This document shows positions 62,705 through 64,000 of a DNA stretch of 64,000 nucleotides, piece after piece. The DNA lies in assembly GCF_040436345.1 (NCBI RefSeq), contig NC_133221.1:24701165-24765164 (forward strand), written 5' to 3'. This DNA comes from Pagrus major. Taxonomy: Eukaryota > Chordata > Actinopteri > Spariformes > Sparidae. The first letter of the stretch is position 1. Each line of letters starts with the position of its first letter. The position numbers and the translations under genes are program-made. Below the pieces are notes generated by a model. The model saw only the letters and a program-made list of their open reading frames with translations, was not told the DNA's origin and searched no databases.

Positions 62705-62742
<38 letters not shown>
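62705..62742. repeat. (GA)n microsatellite upstream of gabrd
   Basis: Nineteen GA units (CT on the transcribed strand), about 390 bases upstream of the gabrd start codon. Confidence 0.95.
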
Positions 62743-62743
<1 letters not shown>

Positions 62744-62760
62744 GCACTAATCTGCCGATC

Positions 62761-64000
62761 CCTCCTTTGCTTGGCCTCTAAACGTCAGATTCAATCTGGC
62801 CACGGAAGGCGGGGGGGCGGCGGCAGGAAGGCATGTCACGAACATAGGACTTCAGTATATTATGTAATATTTGACACGTTTGAATCATCCCCATTAGGTA
62901 ATTACCTCTCCAATAAACTTGGATTTCACTGTAGTGGAAAGCCCAGTGGTACCCAATGGCCACCCAAAGGTCCTTGAGATGCTCTAAGAGACCTTCCCCA
63001 TAATAAAGGAGCGTGGGAAACACTTTATAATAAACCATTCTATGGCTCCATTTTCTGTTTTTTTCTCTTTCCAAGAGACTTGTGTTGACTTAAAATACCC
63101 GTTTTAGCCGTTGCAATTGTCAACAATCTTTGAAATTTGCCCTTAAAAATATCCAGTGGTGTCACACTTACAAATGTTGAAACATAGGCTCGAGCTGCGG
63201 TCACTGGCTTGGCAGCCTGCCTCCATAAAGTCAGCAAGGCAGCTGGAGCTGCCACCGGAAATGCCGCGACCAGCTGCCGCAGCCACAAAATGCGTTAGCC
63301 CTTTCTCCATAAACTTGCAACTGATGTTGATGTATAAACCTTTACAATAGCTTGATAAATGGTTTATAACATGTTTCATTGTTTGTTAAGAGTGAAATAA
63401 CTATGAACTAAAGATTAATTATGTATTAAGTCGAAGTCCTTCGTGACATCATTGTATGTATTCTCTAAAAGGGACACTTTGGTGATGAGCTCTCATAAAA
63501 TTAAACAATTCCTAAAGGGACTCTGGTACAGCTGACTGCTCCAAAATTGACATAATGTGAGGAAACGAGGAACTGCTCTGACCCAATACCTCACTCCAGA
63601 CTGTTATATAATTTAATGTATAATTCTCATGTGGATCAGAATTTTTCTCCTCTCATACTGCAGCACAAAGTTTATAACACTTTTCATGTCAGGGACCAAA
63701 GACCATAATTAGAGGAGATTTCGCCTCTACAGAATACAGTAGTCATTAAATAAAATATCATAGTCAAGTACAATAAGCTGAATATTGACAGTTATATTCG
63801 AGAATATGAGGACATTTGTTGAACGTCATCCTGCATCTCTCTCTCAGTCCCCTCCTTTCCTGTCATCTCTCTACTTTCAACCGTCAAATGAAAGCATTGA
63901 AAAAAAAACACACAATCCCATTAAGCAAAGCAGAACTGTGAATGCTGTCATAATTAAGCACCACACACAGAAACATACCAATAACCAGATACCAGATACA
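62761..64000. other. Upstream flank of gabrd
   Basis: A G-rich patch (62,805-62,825), an R1 fragment, then AT-rich sequence with no recognised exon. A CATCCTGCATCTCTCTCTC patch near 63,830 resembles a SINE tail without a head. Confidence 0.5.
63080..63240 (+). repeat. R1 repeat copy, short fragment
   Basis: Central part only: AAATATCCAGTGGTGTCACA, CTTACAAATGTTGAAACA, TCACTGGCTTGGCAGCCTGC. Lies upstream of gabrd. Confidence 0.55.

Larger units (their letters stand above)
62314..62760 (-). promoter_or_regulatory. gabrd: gabrd 5' leader and promoter-proximal region
   Basis: Sequence immediately upstream of the gabrd start codon is richer in G+C than its surroundings, contains several CpG and CCGCCG-type clusters, lacks a TATA box, and ends in a (GA)n tract at 62705-62742. 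This fits a CpG-type neuronal promoter, but no transcription start can be read from sequence alone. Confidence 0.45.

Overview
The window is vertebrate nuclear DNA, most likely from a ray-finned (percomorph-like) fish. The genes have GT-AG introns, the two recognisable proteins match vertebrate families, and the rest is AT-rich non-coding DNA. That DNA is full of microsatellites and short terminal-inverted-repeat elements of kinds common in teleost genomes. There is no bacterial-style gene packing, CRISPR array or operon.

Two complete protein-coding genes can be assembled exon by exon, both on the minus strand and head to tail. (1) gabrd, the GABA-A receptor delta subunit, has nine coding exons from 62313 down to 37304. 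They give a 461-residue protein with signal peptide, Cys-loop, M1-M4 and a C-terminus ending in M4. Its first intron is about 14.4 kb. (2) tmem26 (transmembrane protein 26 family) has three coding exons from 31733 down to 27753 and encodes 353 residues. All splice phases were checked and both genes read through without stops. They share no evident biochemical pathway: gabrd makes a chloride-channel subunit for tonic GABA inhibition, while TMEM26 is a poorly understood multi-pass membrane protein.

Layout: 1-27,300 is a gene-poor block of repeats, containing a hAT-transposon fossil with BED-finger remnants at 6144-7241, a Tc1-like fragment, LTR-like segments, a foldback element and microsatellites. 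27,300-31,740 is tmem26. 31,740-37,300 is the intergenic spacer and the presumed gabrd 3' UTR. 37,300-62,310 is gabrd with repeat-laden introns. 62,310-62,760 is the gabrd 5' leader and promoter-proximal region, GC-rich with a (GA)n tract. 62,760-64,000 is upstream flank with one more dispersed repeat.

No previously undescribed biochemical system was found. The observations most worth checking are a cysteine cluster just before M4 of the delta subunit, a perfect hairpin beside the branch point of a 126-base gabrd intron, an upstream ORF in the gabrd leader, an isolated 17-base-pair perfect hairpin between the genes, two copies of a long foldback element, and a MITE-like family whose six copies all point the same way. 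Repeat-family names are by recognition, without database searches.
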